Source: Guyanagaster necrorhizus (lineage: Eukaryota; Basidiomycota; Agaricomycetes; Agaricales; Physalacriaceae). From it: 64,000 nt of DNA. The notes below the pieces were generated by a model. That model worked only from the letters and a program-made list of their open reading frames with translations. It was not told the DNA's origin and ran no database searches. This document shows, in pieces, positions 35,341 through 47,699 of this stretch. The stretch lies in NCBI RefSeq assembly GCF_019112545.1, contig NW_025064880.1, positions 2,165,870-2,229,869 of the forward strand, read 5' to 3'. Made by a program: the position numbers and the translations under genes. Position 1 is the stretch's first letter, and each line of letters opens with the position of its first letter.

Positions 35341-36716
35341 ACACACTAGAATATGCTAGTAACTGAGGATCATTAGCCAGTAGAGGACTATGGCTGAGGC
35401 TCCAAGCTGATAGTCATGCTAGTCACCAATACTAAGTCTAAAAGGGACTTTGTAAAATAACATGGCCTAAGGTTAAAAATCCTAAGTCAGGTTTGAACTT
35501 AGAAAAGTTCTGCACCACACTTTGGAAAATACTAAGTCCAAGTTGGACTTAGAAATGGTATCTCAAATGGGGCCAATTCTACATGCCACCAAGACAAGTA
35601 TATTCTAAGACAGCTAGAGGCATAATACCATAGCCAGTTGTGGAGTATTGAGTAAAGATAGCATTATCCAGGAGCAATAAGAAGAGGAACCCAATGATCT
35701 GTGACTAGCACAATGAGTTTTGACTCAAATGCCTAAGTCCAAATTTTCTAGGTATCAGATGATCTAAGGGACTTAGAATTGAGAGGAATAGAGTGGATAG
35801 GACCGGTTGACCAGGTCTGACCAGGCCTGATTGATTGAGCTACTAAGAATAACTCAGGAGATTAAAACTCTGAGTAGACAGAAAGGAGTTAGATACCCAC
35901 AGGCACTGTAGACTTAAAATAAAGCTGTGTGGTGACCAGGCAGGTCTGGAAAAGCCTAGGGGAGTCCAGGAGTGCTGCCATTCTGGAATAATGGCATGAT
36001 TCTGCTTGAAACAGGAGAAATACTATTTTGAATGCTTTATTTATAGATTCTGTACCTGTTGTTGATGTATAAAAGAAGGAAATGGGGGGGAAATAGCAAG
36101 CAAGTGACCCACCCCTGTGTTCAGGCCTTCTAGCCCACTGTAGCTAGTCCCTGGGACAATGGATTTTGAGTTCTGCTTCGACTTAGTGATTTATTTAAGT
36201 TGCTTTGTCACTTAGAGAGGATTGGATTGGAATAATAACTGTATTTTGGGTTTTAGATTAATTTGGATTCCAAACTATAAGGGTTTCAGTGTCAGAGTAC
36301 AAGTTCTTTGGTTTTGAGGACTGCTAGCTAGCCAAGAGTGCAGCTAGTCAAGCCTAAGTGCTTGATAGACTTAGTATTTGGATTTTGGAGTTCATTGGGT
36401 TTCAGAATATTCTAAGTTGATTTGGAGCACAATTTGACATTGATTCTAAGTCCTAATTATACTTAAACATTGTTATAAACTACTTGCATGAGTATTGCAT
36501 CTTTGAAAGCAAGATAGAGTTGAATAACTGTCTTTATTGACTGTTTCTTTGATTTTACTTAAGACTGCAAGAGTGCTTCTATCATACTTGAAACAACTGA
36601 CCTCAACTGTATTTGGTGACTGTGTATTGAGTGGTTAGGTGTTGGTGATTGAGAGTTTATTTCTCATTCATCTCTCTTAGTCACTTAGCCATTACCAAGC
36701 ACATCACCAGCAGGAC
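35341..36716 (+). mobile_element. Probable LTR / inserted non-coding repeat upstream of the plus-strand gypsy
   Basis: 1.4 kb without coding frames between two Gag-like segments. It has a TATA-like box (GTATAAAAGAAGG, about 36067) and a possible LTR start TGTGGTGACC near 35927, but no second LTR is in the window to compare. Several CTAAGTCC/GGACTTAG motifs cluster at 35430-35770, including a 21-bp palindrome at 35532-35552. Confidence 0.4.
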
Positions 36717-38104
36717 ATGTTTCTAGAATTTATGAATCTGTTATAAGGAGTCTCTGCTTCTCTCAATAACTCTAAGCCAGCCACCATTCAAACCAAAGTC
36801 AAAGAACTGGAACCTTTTGACAGCTCTGATTCTTGCAAACTGAAGGCCTTCATAGTCTTCCTTCAGTTAAACTTCAATGACAGACCTACCACATTCACAA
36901 TAGATGCTAGCAAGATCAACTATGCTGTTTTCTTCCTGGCCAGCACCATGCTTAACTGGTTTGAGCCAGACATTCTTAACTCCAATCCATGGAATCTGCC
37001 AGTCTGGCAATTCTCCTACATAGCTTTCTTAGATGAGCTTTATAGCAACTTTGGCCTCTTTGACATTATCAGAGATGCCAAAGATGCATTAGAACATATT
37101 TAGATGCATAATAGAGACCAGATCATGAAGTATATAGTCCAATTCAATCAGTATGCCTTACAAATTGGATACAGAGATAACTCTCTCTGCTACACCTTTT
37201 ACTATAGCCTCTGCACCCACATTAAGAATGACATGGCCCACCATGGGAAGCCAAACAACCTTCATGACATGCACTTCCTTGCTCAAGAACTTGATGCTTG
37301 CTACTGGATCTAGAAGACTGAAATCACCTATAAAAACTGGGACAATAAGGCCTTCAACCAATCCTCCAACCCTAAATCCAAGAGGTCCAACTCTTCTTTC
37401 TTGGACTCCAGCTCCACACTGAAATCTACCACCTCTAAGCCCTATATCAACAAGCTAGACAAAGATGGCCATCTTACTCAGAAAGAAAAAGACCATCAGT
37501 GCCAGAACAACTTTTGCATGTTCTGTGGAGCCAAACATAAGACTGAGGATTGCAACAAGTGGAAGGCAGTGGCCTCTGCCAAGGGTTGTGCAGCTGAAGT
37601 AGACACTGCTTCCAAGAAACCAGCTCCAACTGAGTTGGAAAACTAGGAAGCAACTCTGTTCCCTCCATGCAAATTCAGAGTTGTATTGACTTTATTCACA
37701 CACTAGAGGTCATCATCCTCAATGCAATATCTGTTTTCAACTAATTCTTTCATCTTCCACTTTCAGCAGAATTACTGACTAGTACAGAGCCTGATGGATC
37801 TCTAGCTTTTATCATTCTGTGTTTTCTTGCTCTTATTGATTCTGGTTCTAGCTACTGCTTTGTTGACATTAAGTACATAGCTGCCAATGATATTCCTATT
37901 AAAACCATCCTTAGTATGCAACTCCAATTATTCAATAGCTCTATCAAAAGCTGCATATCTAAAACTACAACTATTCCTATCTATTTTCCTTCTAGAGACA
38001 TCTTCTCTATCGACTTTTATGTCACTCATCTGGATTCATCTTGCAATTTTGTTTTAGAATACAACTGGCTCTCCTGCTATAATCCACTGATTGACTGGGC
38101 TGAG
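36717..38104 (+). pseudogene. Plus-strand Ty3/gypsy gag and protease (element G1, left part)
   Basis: Reading from the ATG at 36717: a capsid-type Gag (KVKELEPFDSSDSCKLKAF, LNFNDRP, INYAVFFLASTMLNWFEPDI, QELDACYWI) and a CCHC-like knuckle (CMFCGAKHKTEDC, 37516-37554). Then comes a retropepsin with an intact [13 protein letters not shown] active site, ending …[20 protein letters not shown], where element C is inserted at 38110. Several stops interrupt it. The coding sequence resumes at 62824 on the other side of the nested stack. Confidence 0.88.
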
Positions 38105-38109
38105 AACAG
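38105..38109. repeat. Target-site duplication AACAG (left) of element C
   Basis: AACAG directly precedes the TGTTAAGC LTR start at 38110 and recurs at 62819-62823 directly after the LTR end TAACA. Confidence 0.9.
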
Positions 38110-38229
38110 TGTTAAGCCCAAGCAATACATGATCTAAACACATAATAAACAGATGCTGTATCATCTTTGTACAGTCATGCCTGAGTTTATTATATGTGTT
38201 TATATAGCATTATGTTTCAAGGCTAATAC
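38110..38229 (-). repeat. 3' LTR of element C, first piece
   Basis: Matches 62360-62479 of the 5' LTR. It is interrupted at 38230 by element D and continues at 54808-55146. Confidence 0.9.
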
Positions 38230-38687
38230 TGTTAGGCTCAAGTCACATGTGATCTAAAGCACATAATAAACTAACATGACTTTGTGTTTGAGTCTTCTGT
38301 TAGAGTCTACTGATGTACTTTGTTGATCGAAGTGTTTCAAGGCATAAGAAGTCACTCAAGATAGAATGAGGAAGAATAAACTTTAGCTTGAAGCTGGGGA
38401 TTATCAGTGAGAGCAAGCCTCCTTATATACTGTATATAATATTGCTATGCCTATGAATGCCTATTTATATATTCTTGTATCCATTGTGCTCTTTGTTCTT
38501 GAGCATTGTTACTATCTACAAAAGTGTCCTTATGCATTGTCAAGCATTGTTGTTGCATTGAAAGACAATGATCGACTTGGCATTGTCATGACTAAGCCTC
38601 ATCTCATGGTCCTAAGCACTGTATTAAGCACTCTGACTAAGCATAAATAGGAGTTAAAAGATAAAGAAAAATGAAAAAATCATAATA
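38230..38687 (-). repeat. 3' LTR of element D
   Basis: 458 bp, paired with 54345-54802. Confidence 0.92.
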
Positions 38688-38756
38688 TTACCCTCTTCTT
38701 AAGACCATTATCCCAATAGCTTAATTTAGGGATAATTTGTAGTCTCATATGACATC

Positions 38757-39990
38757 CACTGCCTCCATGTGCTTTTCATTTACCTATTGGTTAGATTCAG
38801 AGCCATAGTCTTTCCAACTAACCAGGTAGTCTACTGTTGTTGTCATACCTCCTTCTTGAGCTTTGACCTTTCATAATTTGTGATGCAGTATGTGGTTGAT
38901 CTCATAGTATTCTTTGTCATTGATCAGATCTGGTGGAGGAGGTGGTGGCTGTTCTTAGTTCAGAAAAGCCAGAGCAATAACAGAGTGAGGAGAGATTTAT
39001 TGAAGACATTGTGGACCTTCCAGTGGACAGGAAGGCATAACTTGTAGGTGCCTTGGCTGATCTTTGTAAGAACCAGAAAAGGGCCAGTGTGCTTGTCTGA
39101 TAGTTTCTTTTTTGATTGAGGGAGATAAAGATTCATTGTATCTAGCCAGACTTTGTTGCCCACAGTATAGGTGTGAGCAGACTGTCAATGTTTGTCATAC
39201 TATTGTTTCATTGCTGTCACTGCTTTTTCAAGAGCAATCTGGATTTCCTCATGGATTTTGGTCATAGAAGTGGCAAAATCACATGAGGCAGAGGTTGTGA
39301 TATATATGCACATTATTTATGTGATGTTGGGGTGTCACCCATAATTGATGAAGAATGGTGTTTTGTCAGTGGCAGAATAAATGTGATTATTGTGTTGAAA
39401 GGCAGCAAGAGCTAGCTATTCTACTCAGTCATCCTGTTGGTAGTTGATAAAAAGATGAAGATACTTTTTGACTTCTTGATTTGCATATTCCATCTGTCCA
39501 TCCATCTGTAGGTGATATGCTGTTAAGGTATTACATTTGATGTGTAGTAGCTGGTATAAGTCATTGAGGAATTTTGAGACAAACTGTAGTCCCCAATCAG
39601 AGATCACAACCTGAAGCATGCCATATTTAGTATAGATTTCATCATAAAGGATCTTCACCCATTCTTTTGAGGTTAGCTCTGTTGAGCAGATGATTGAAAT
39701 GATAGTCTTCAAGAAGTGATTGACTATAATAAGAATAGCATCATAGCCATTACACTCTGGTAAACCAGTTACCATGTTTATAGATATATGTGTCCAAAGG
39801 GCCTGTGGTACTTTATTTGGATGAAGTGAGGTGGCTTTTGATTGCATGATTGCCTTTCTTCATTGACATACCTCACAGGCTTTGACATATTGCTTGATGT
39901 TCTGTCTGAGCTTTGGCCACCAGTATTCATGCAGTATCAGTTCTTTGATTTTTGTGATGCCAGAGTGTCCTGCTATGGCATGGTTATGAC
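38757..39990 (-). pseudogene. Element D integrase and chromodomain (decayed)
   Basis: The integrase core frame at 39847-39425 has the GYDAILIIVNHF block (first Asp replaced by Asn), VVISDWGLQFVS, and HLQMDGQMEYANQEVKKYL with the catalytic Glu region. The C-terminal part (39163-38960) has DKHTGPFLVLTKI. A damaged chromodomain follows at about 38890-38757 (TTVDYLVSWK…), with stops where B has Trp or Arg. Confidence 0.85.
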
Positions 39991-40051
39991 ATGTGGTGAT
40001 AATCTCACCTCTCAGGGCTTGGTTCCTGGAGATGTAGATTCATCCATCATA

Positions 40052-41560
40052 TTAGATCATTTCACCTTCTTTTGTCATGCTCTGCTTGTGGTTTAGGGAC
40101 AGAGCTATGTGCTGATCCCATTTACTAGTGTCCCTGGTTGCACTTTTGATCTGCTTATGGATCTCTTCTTTGGTAGGCATCAGCATCATCTGGAAGTGTT
40201 TGGGTTTTAATAATGTCACCTCTTTATTGTCACTTCTGCCTTGATCATGGTCCACTTGTTGACTGAGGAGGTCAGCTTTTTTGTTCATGGTCCCTGCTTT
40301 GTGATGCAAAGTATATTGGTATTGGCTCAGTTTGATGACCCACTGAGCCTGTTGTTGGTTTAGTTTCTGCAGTTGTCAGAAGTATCACAGATTTTAGTGA
40401 TCTGTCTAGATCTCAAAGGTCTGGACTGTCCCAATGAGATAATATCACCATTCTTCTAAGGTGAGCATTATTGCCAACAGTTCCTTATCATAGATCTCAT
40501 AGTTACATTTTATAACCATGAGAGCTTTTGATAAGAAGGCTACCAGCCACCACTTTCCTTTCTGTTTTTGAGATAAGACTGCTCTGACTGTCTCCTCACT
40601 TGAGTTGGCTTTGACTTGGAATTTTCCATCTGGTGTTGGGATTGCCAGGATAATATCCTCAGCAAGTTGTTGCTTTAGGTTGTTAAAGGTGGTTTGCTGT
40701 AAGAGTCCCTATATCTAGAGCACATTCCTGGTGAGTTATATCATGAGTTGGATTATTTTGCTATAGTCCCATATAAACCATCAGTAGAAGTTCATAAAGT
40801 CTAAAAAAGACTGAAGTTCCTTTTTCTTGGTAGGCTTGGGCCATTCTATCACCTCTGCCACTTTGATGGGGTCCATGCAGATGCTTCCTTCACTGATAAT
40901 CACCCTGAGATACTCCATCTCCAGGACTTCAAATTCACACTTCTCTGCTTTGAGGAACAGCTTGTGTTTCCTTATTAGGGCTAGCACTTGTTGTACTAGC
41001 CTTTGATGCTCCTCCTTGGTTTTTGACATGATGAGAATATTGTCAAAATATATTGTCATCTTTCCTATGGTGATAAGATTCTTGAATATATTATTCATCA
41101 TCTACTGGAAGGTGGCTGGTGAATTAGTCAACCCAAAGAACATGACTGTAGGCTTGAAAAGCCCTTAGTTAGTTCAGAAAGTGGTCTTCCACTCGTCACT
41201 CTCTTTGATATGTATATTGTTGTACCTCCACCTGATGTCAAGCTTGGTGTAGTACTTGGCACTGTGCAGCTTGTCTATTAGTTCAGAGATCAACAGAAGT
41301 GGATAACAATTTTTAATTGTCATTTTGTTCAGCTTCTGATAGTCTTGAACTGGTCAGAGCTTACCATTCTTCTTTTTGATGAAAAAGAATGGAGAGGCTA
41401 TTGGTGATTTGGATGGTTGGATTCTCCCACTGGATAGGTTCTCATCCAAGAACTTATCAAGTTCTTGTTGTTCATTATTGCCAAGGAGGTAGGTCTTGCA
41501 GTCCAGGTTGGTATTGGTATTAGGGATTAGCTTGATGGTGTGGTCTCATGATTTAGAGGC
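40052..41560 (-). pseudogene. Element D reverse transcriptase and RNase H (decayed)
   Basis: The RT region includes the fingers/palm, and [16 protein letters not shown] at about 41050 is the counterpart of the catalytic YLDDIL motif, here mutated to FDN. RNase H/tether remnants, including the TMNKKADLLSQ block, run to 40052. Multiple stops break the frame. Confidence 0.85.
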
Positions 41561-41570
41561 TAGGAGCTTG

Positions 41571-42110
41571 TTGAAACTCTCTTTTTTGAATAAGTCTCAA
41601 TAATCATATGCCCATTCAAACACTATTTCCTTGAACATTCTTTCTTCTTGTTTAGCATTGGCCTTCACTGCTAAGTCATTTGTGTAGTGTATGGCTCAAA
41701 CATGGAATGCTTGTTGGAAATCCATAGTGAGAATAGTCTCACCATCCTCCATCTCCTCATCCCACTTGTCTTTGGAGTCTTCATCTGACAATTCAAATGG
41801 CAATTTTCAGCATTTACACTGTGCAAAGATAATCTGCCCAGTTTTCCAGTTGACAAGTGGGTTGTGCCTGATCAACCAGTCATAGCCTAAGAATATTGCT
41901 TTGATTCTTAGGTCAGTGACTGCTAAGTTGATTCATTCTGAATGATCACTGATTGTTAATCATAATTCAATGAACTCAGTAATCAAACCAGCTTGATTCT
42001 TGATGCTGTTAGCATTGTAGATGGGAATTGGTGCTACAGTGGACTGGGTTGAGAGTTTGTATTTGTTGATGAAAGTTTAGTTAATGGAGCTGCCAGTGCA
42101 CCTGCTGTTG
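41571..42110 (-). pseudogene. Element D retropepsin region (decayed)
   Basis: The minus strand reads ASVNSRCTGSSIN at about 42110-42070, where retropepsins have xLxDSG, then IPIYNANSIKNQAG and the flap/C-terminal region down to the RT linker. The catalytic Asp is Asn, as in elements B and C. Confidence 0.75.
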
Positions 42111-42249
42111 ACTGATGCTTCAACTGCATGAGTTGATTAATTGGTGAGTGTCTTGATCTGAGCCTTGGTGGTCAAGTCCTGTTTCACCATCTTGGTTCTT
42201 TATACATATCACTGAAGTTCTTGTAATTCATCAAGCCATTTTAGAGCAT

Positions 42250-45200
42250 GACACCACTCTGCTTTCTTTACTCCTTCTACCATCTCACTGATGACTTCTT
42301 TTGTTTGGGCTTTATGTACCCAATTCTTGAGTATAGCTCTTGCTGCTTCTTTGGTTGGTGCTTTGCAGATGGCTCTCCAAGTCTATTTGGTGTTGAATGG
42401 CTTGAGCCATCTACTGATAGGAGTCTCTCCCTCTGTTCAGCCCATAGGTGCTTGAGTTTTTTCTGGTGGTCTGTCCAGTGTAGCATTATAGGGTCTGAGT
42501 ATATTTGAATGCGATGGAGTAGACATATTAGTATCTACAGAGGTACTATTAGTCCATCTGATGGCTACTTTTCTCATACTGTTTTTTTCTGCTAATCCAG
42601 TGAGACCATTCACTGGTCAGCACTCTCTTTTACCTCCTCCACTTTGGTCTCAGTCCTGAGCTCTTCATCTTTCTTTTGCAGCTTAGTGATTTGTGCCCAT
42701 ATATCTTTTCAGGTTTGCTTCTTCTTTGAGCAATCCTTTGACATGTACCTCTTTTGGTCACAGTTGAAGTATTTTTCCTCCTTCTTTAGTTGGTCAATGT
42801 CCATTGGCTTCCCTGCCCCTATATAGATAGTCTCTGTCTTGGTCTTTTGCATGCCATATGAGGGTCTGGCTGTTGAGGAGCTTGTTTTGGCAGCATTAGT
42901 CATATTGCCCTCTTTTGATCCAGAAGCTGGTGGATTTGGCTTTTGGTAGTCTTGTAGGATTGACTGTTTTGCTTTCTGCCTCTGTCACTCTTTGTACATC
43001 TTGATGATTCTTTTCTTCCATTTATCATACTCTACTGGTATCAATGCCTTGATTTTGATAGTGGAGATCATCATGACATATGAAGGGAGAACTCCTCTCT
43101 TGAGAGCCTTGACTATTTGGCCATCATTGGCTATATCTTCTTGGATGCCAGCAAGCTTTGCAAGCTGTTCTAGCTCATCAAAGTAGTCAGTTGCTGCTTT
43201 TTCACTCATTTTGTAGTCCTTGGTCTTTTGTTTGTATACTTCTTGTACTGCTGGATTAATGAACTTGTCATTGAGCATCTGTTTGAATACTGGCCATGAT
43301 GAGTACTGGTAATGCTGGCACATGGTCAATTGGAAGTTGGAGGAGATCAAGATTCACCAGGTTTTAGCCTTGTCTTTGAGGTAAGACATAGTGAAAACTA
43401 CTTGGTTTATATTGGAGCTGAGATATCTGGTGTATACTTTGAAGTATTATTCACAGTCGATGAGGAATCAATTGATATTGTTAGAGGCCCCTTTGAACAG
43501 TCAGAGCTTTTGGAGTAGGTTGAGTTTATATTGGAGGACTGCTGTATTTTCAGGCAGTGCCTCCATCAGGTTGGGCCATTTGTTGAATGGCAGTTGCTGC
43601 TATTTGGTAGATGGTCTAGGGAAGAAATAAAGAGAGTTGTTGTCAGTGATCAGACTTCCATGAGGTATATCTTCTTTTTGCACTATAACACCATTCTTCA
43701 TAGTGAATCCTAACTTTATTGCTTCTGGATCATCTTGTAATGGCTTCTTCTATGTCTCACTCTCTTTGGCTTCATCAGGCAGGGGCTGTCTGCTGAGAAT
43801 CCAGCTTCTCTTGCTAGTCTATGGGTTTTGATAGTCGGTGATCCAGTTTGTTGGCTGAGATTAGAAATGAGAGAATCAGATTGCTGATGATCATACTGAT
43901 GGTGTTGAGTATGAGTATTGGCTTTGGTGACTTTGGATTGAAGGTGTCATATATATGGCTCACTTTAGAGTTTTAGCTGATGACCATGGCATTGGTCAGA
44001 TGTCAAACCTTGACTTATAGGAGCATAACTCATAGAGTTGATCCTCTAGATCTTGCATGTTATAGGTCTGAATAGCATAATTGGTGGTGGAATATTGGAG
44101 AATATCCTGCTGTTCTTCTGTGTCTGTGTTAATATATAATTGTCCCATCCATGATACTAACCATTTGGCATTGTACTATAAAAATGTAACCCCCATCTCA
44201 TAAAGGTCTTGATACTCTCCTGTTCTTACCCATTGAATTTTCTCTTTCAATACTTCTTCATCTACATCTTCTTTGGCATACTTCATGAAGTCAGTGAGTT
44301 TATAGAGACCCTTGCTGCTCTCAGTTCTCTTGTCTTCCCCTTTGATCTCACTGCCCTTGCTGACCTCCTTGAGGAGAGAATTGATAGGCTGGTTGAAGAT
44401 GCTTCCTCCAGAAGGTTGTACTGTTGCTGGGGAGCTGTGGAGGCTGAGTGCTAAGTCTGGCCTTAGAGGTAATGGGGATGGAGATAGTGGAGAGATTTGC
44501 TTGGAGACTAGCTCCAATCTCAGAATCATACTAATTCCCACTATGTGCTCATATTGTCTCTAGATCCTTGCAATAGACTCAGAAGTTTTAATAGTAGACC
44601 AGATCAAGGAACTGTCCAGTAACTCAGCTTCTAAGAAACCTATAGAAAGCTCAGTCAGAGATATGAGCATCAAGAGGGACTCATAGTCTGTAGTAGTTGA
44701 GGATGGATTTGATCTTTGAGCTGACCATATCAGCACTGGGGGTATATTAGAAAGAGGGATATTTGAGAGTCTCAGGGCTGATATTTTGAGATATCCAGTC
44801 ATCTCATGGAGGAGGGGGGATCTCATCATCTCCATGTCTTTCTGCCTCACTAGTGATGAGGACTTCTTAGGGCTCTCTGGCCTATAGGTCACTGGTGGTG
44901 ATGCTGGGCTCCTGGAATGCCAGGATGGATAGTTTAGACCAGAGTCCATACCAGTCAGGAGATTCACTCCTGAGGCATGCAGCCTCAACTTCTCTCTGCC
45001 ACTGTTATCACTGCTGATCATACTCAGCTCCTTTGGCTTCTTGCTCAGCCTCTATTCTGGCCTCCTCAGCAAGATCTTTCTGGATCTAGGCAGGATTATT
45101 TCAGGCTCACTCATTTTATAATCAGTAGTACTGCTCTCAGACAGCATTGAAGTCAAAAGGAACATTAAGATCTCAATGGAGAAATAGGTGGTGGATAGTT

Positions 45201-45261
45201 TCAAGTCAGTTTTCAGAGATGTTGAGGTGATATATCCTTTCCACTCTGGGGTTATTGTCAT
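42250..45261 (-). pseudogene. Element D gag (decayed)
   Basis: Partial frames include 45261-45052, 45021-44560, 44541-44176, 43350-42985 (capsid: YSSWPVFKQMLNDKFI, YFDELEQLAKLAGI) and 42903-42709, a broken zinc knuckle (YFNCDQKRYMSKDC). The segments align in order with element B. The upstream end of gag is cut by B at 45514 and continues at 53894-54344. Confidence 0.75.
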
Positions 45262-45508
45262 GGGAGTGTTCAGAAGAGGCCAGACTCCCTGATAGTGTCA
45301 TATAGAGAGAGTTGTGAGCAGAGTTGTAGGGGCTTCCTGGATTTGATAAAATGCTCCAGGGTCTCGAAGCCATCTGAGAGTCATCAAGGGAGTCCTGAGC
45401 ATGGTCTCCAACTCCAGGCTCTCAGAGCATAGTATTGGAGGAGAGAGAGTCATCAAAGAAGGTCACTGAGAGGTTCTCATCCTCATGGTTAGGGATAAAA
45501 GGCAGAAC

Positions 45509-45513
45509 CCATG
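45509..45513. repeat. Target-site duplication CCATG (left) of element B
   Basis: Recurs at 53894-53898, immediately after B's other LTR. Confidence 0.92.
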
Positions 45514-46036
45514 TGTTAAGCCCAAATTCCATGTGACTAGAGACACATGATAAACTAACAGAACCTTGCACTTTGGGTTATACTGTTAGAGTTCACTTGT
45601 GTGTGACTAGCGTTGTGTTGTCAAGATGTTGCAGTTTGCTCAAGATAAGATGGTGAAGTGAAACTTTAGTTTGAGACTGGGGAATTACAGTGAGAACTAA
45701 GCTACTTAAATACTGTTCTGTTATCGTATTATAAATAACTGTTCACAAAAGATATTATCTGCTGTAGAGCTATTTCCCCTACCGTTGCCAGGCTCTCCAC
45801 AAAAGCTGTTGTCTTGCTGCGGAGCTGTAGTTGTGCACTGCAATTTAAGGACAAAATGAGCATTGTCTCTCCCTTCACAGCACATAGCAGTGTGATAGGA
45901 GAATGACCGACTTGGGTTGCTGAGCTAAGCATTCCCATGGTCATAAATGCTGGCAAGCACCCTGACTAAGCAAAGATAGGGGTTATTTCTGAGAAAAAAG
46001 AAAAGAAAATAGAAGAAAAATAGAAAAATCATAACA
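45514..46036 (-). repeat. 3' LTR of element B
   Basis: 523 bp, paired with 53371-53893. Confidence 0.95.
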
Positions 46037-46178
46037 TTACCCCCTCCTTAAGACCATCGTCCCAATGGTCCAATTAGGGTAGTCCTCCCTCCTTGGAAGG
46101 AGGTGGCCAATCTGCTGGACCCATCCGTCGCGTTGCAGATTCATAAAGACTTTGACTGGTCGTTATTTCAGTTATTTG

Positions 46179-46448
46179 TCACAGAATCTCGAACTGCAAG
46201 AGCAGTGGATCATTTTGGGTTTTGCCTGTTGTTATGTCATGACTTTCGATGTGTTGCAGGCTGCCTGTAGATCCATCATGTACAACCATGAGATTGCTTC
46301 TCGTTGTATGTCCTATTGTGACTTTGTTGTTTTGCAGTTCGTAGTCATGAATCGCTTCGTCTGCATTCATGTACTTTTCGTTGACCCATTGGTTTGATTC
46401 TGGTCCATATCCTTTCCAGCTGACCAGGTAGTCGACGGTTGTTGTCAT
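46179..46448 (-). pseudogene. Element B chromodomain
   Basis: The minus strand reads VDYLVSWKGYGPESNQWVNE then NADEAIHDYE, the Y-L-V-x-W-K-G-Y … W chromodomain core at the C-terminus of chromovirus integrases. In such elements the chromodomain is thought to bind methylated histone H3 and direct integration to silent chromatin. It is intact over this stretch, but separated from the integrase by stops. Confidence 0.85.
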
Positions 46449-46622
46449 GCCTCCACCCTATGCTTTAACTCTTCAGGTTTTATGGTTTAATACCTCATCA
46501 ACTTTGTAGTGTTCTTCATCGTCGATGAGTTCTGGTGGAGGTGAAGGCGGCCGTTCTTGGTTTGGGAAGGCTGGTGCCACATATGGTGTCAATAATGTTT
46601 CATTAAAAACATTATGGATTTT

Positions 46623-47560
46623 TCAAGTTGCTGGGAGCTGCAACTTGTAAGCGGATTTGCCGATTTTGGCGAGCACTTTGAATGGGCCTGTTTGTTTATC
46701 TGCCAGTTTTTGCTTTGGTCTTGGCAGGTGAAGGTTTGTAGTATCCAACCAAACCTTGTCATTGGTTGAATACTCATGTGCTGGCCGGCGATGCTTGTCA
46801 TACTGCTTTTTCATAGTTAAAGCAGCTTTTTTGAGAGCGGTCTTCATTTCTTCATGGATCTTTGTCATAGTTGTTGCAAAGTCCGTTGAAGCTGGTGTTG
46901 TTGTGTGGAACCATCCTGTTTGCACAACTGGTGGGTTCCATTCATAATTCACAAAGAACAGTGTTTTTCCTGTTGCGGAGTGAATTCTGTTGTTGTGTTG
47001 GAATGCTGCTAGTGCTAGCCATTCCGTCCAGTCATCTTGGCGGTAGCTGATGAAAAGTTGTAAGTACTTTTCAATTTCTTGGTTGGCCTGTTCTGTTTGG
47101 CCATCTGTCTGTGGGTGATATGCCGTTGAGGTGTTCCTTTTGATGTTAAGCAGGCAGTACAAATTGTCCAAGAATTTGGAAACAAATTGGGGTCTCCTGT
47201 CTGAAATTATTACTTGAGGCATGCCATATTGTGCATAGACCTCATCTCGTAGTATTTTTGCCCATCCTTCAGATGTCAATTCTGTGAAACAGGTGATCGG
47301 AATGATCGCCTTTGAGAAGCGATCGATGATGATGATGATGGCATCATAGCTGTCACTTTCGAGAAGGCTGGTTATCATATCTACCAAAATGTGGGTCTAT
47401 AGTGATGAAGGGACCTCATTCGGGTGGAGGGGCACTGCCCTGGGTTGTGTTGAAGTCTTGTCTCGCTGACAAGCTTTGCAAGCTTTGACATATCAGATGA
47501 TATCATAGTCCATTTTGGGCCACCAATATTCCCGTAGTACTAGTTCTTTGGTTTTCGCTA
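46623..47560 (-). pseudogene. Element B integrase (nearly intact core)
   Basis: The HHCC zinc region remains at about 47560-47440 (CQRDKTST). The long frame 47387-46623 holds the catalytic core with IIIIIDRFSKAI (first Asp), VIISDRRPQFVS (second Asp) and TDGQTEQANQEIEKYL (Glu). The C-terminal domain with the GPF motif (KQTGPFKVLAKIG) follows. All three catalytic acids are present. Confidence 0.9.
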
Positions 47561-47699
47561 TGCTGGAATGTCCGGCAGTTGCATGATCATAACACGTGGC
47601 AATGATATCACTATGAAGTTTTTGATCTCTGGGGATATAGATCTGCCTGTCATAATAGATCAATCCTCCTTCTTTCTTTAGTCCTCACTCATGATTGAG

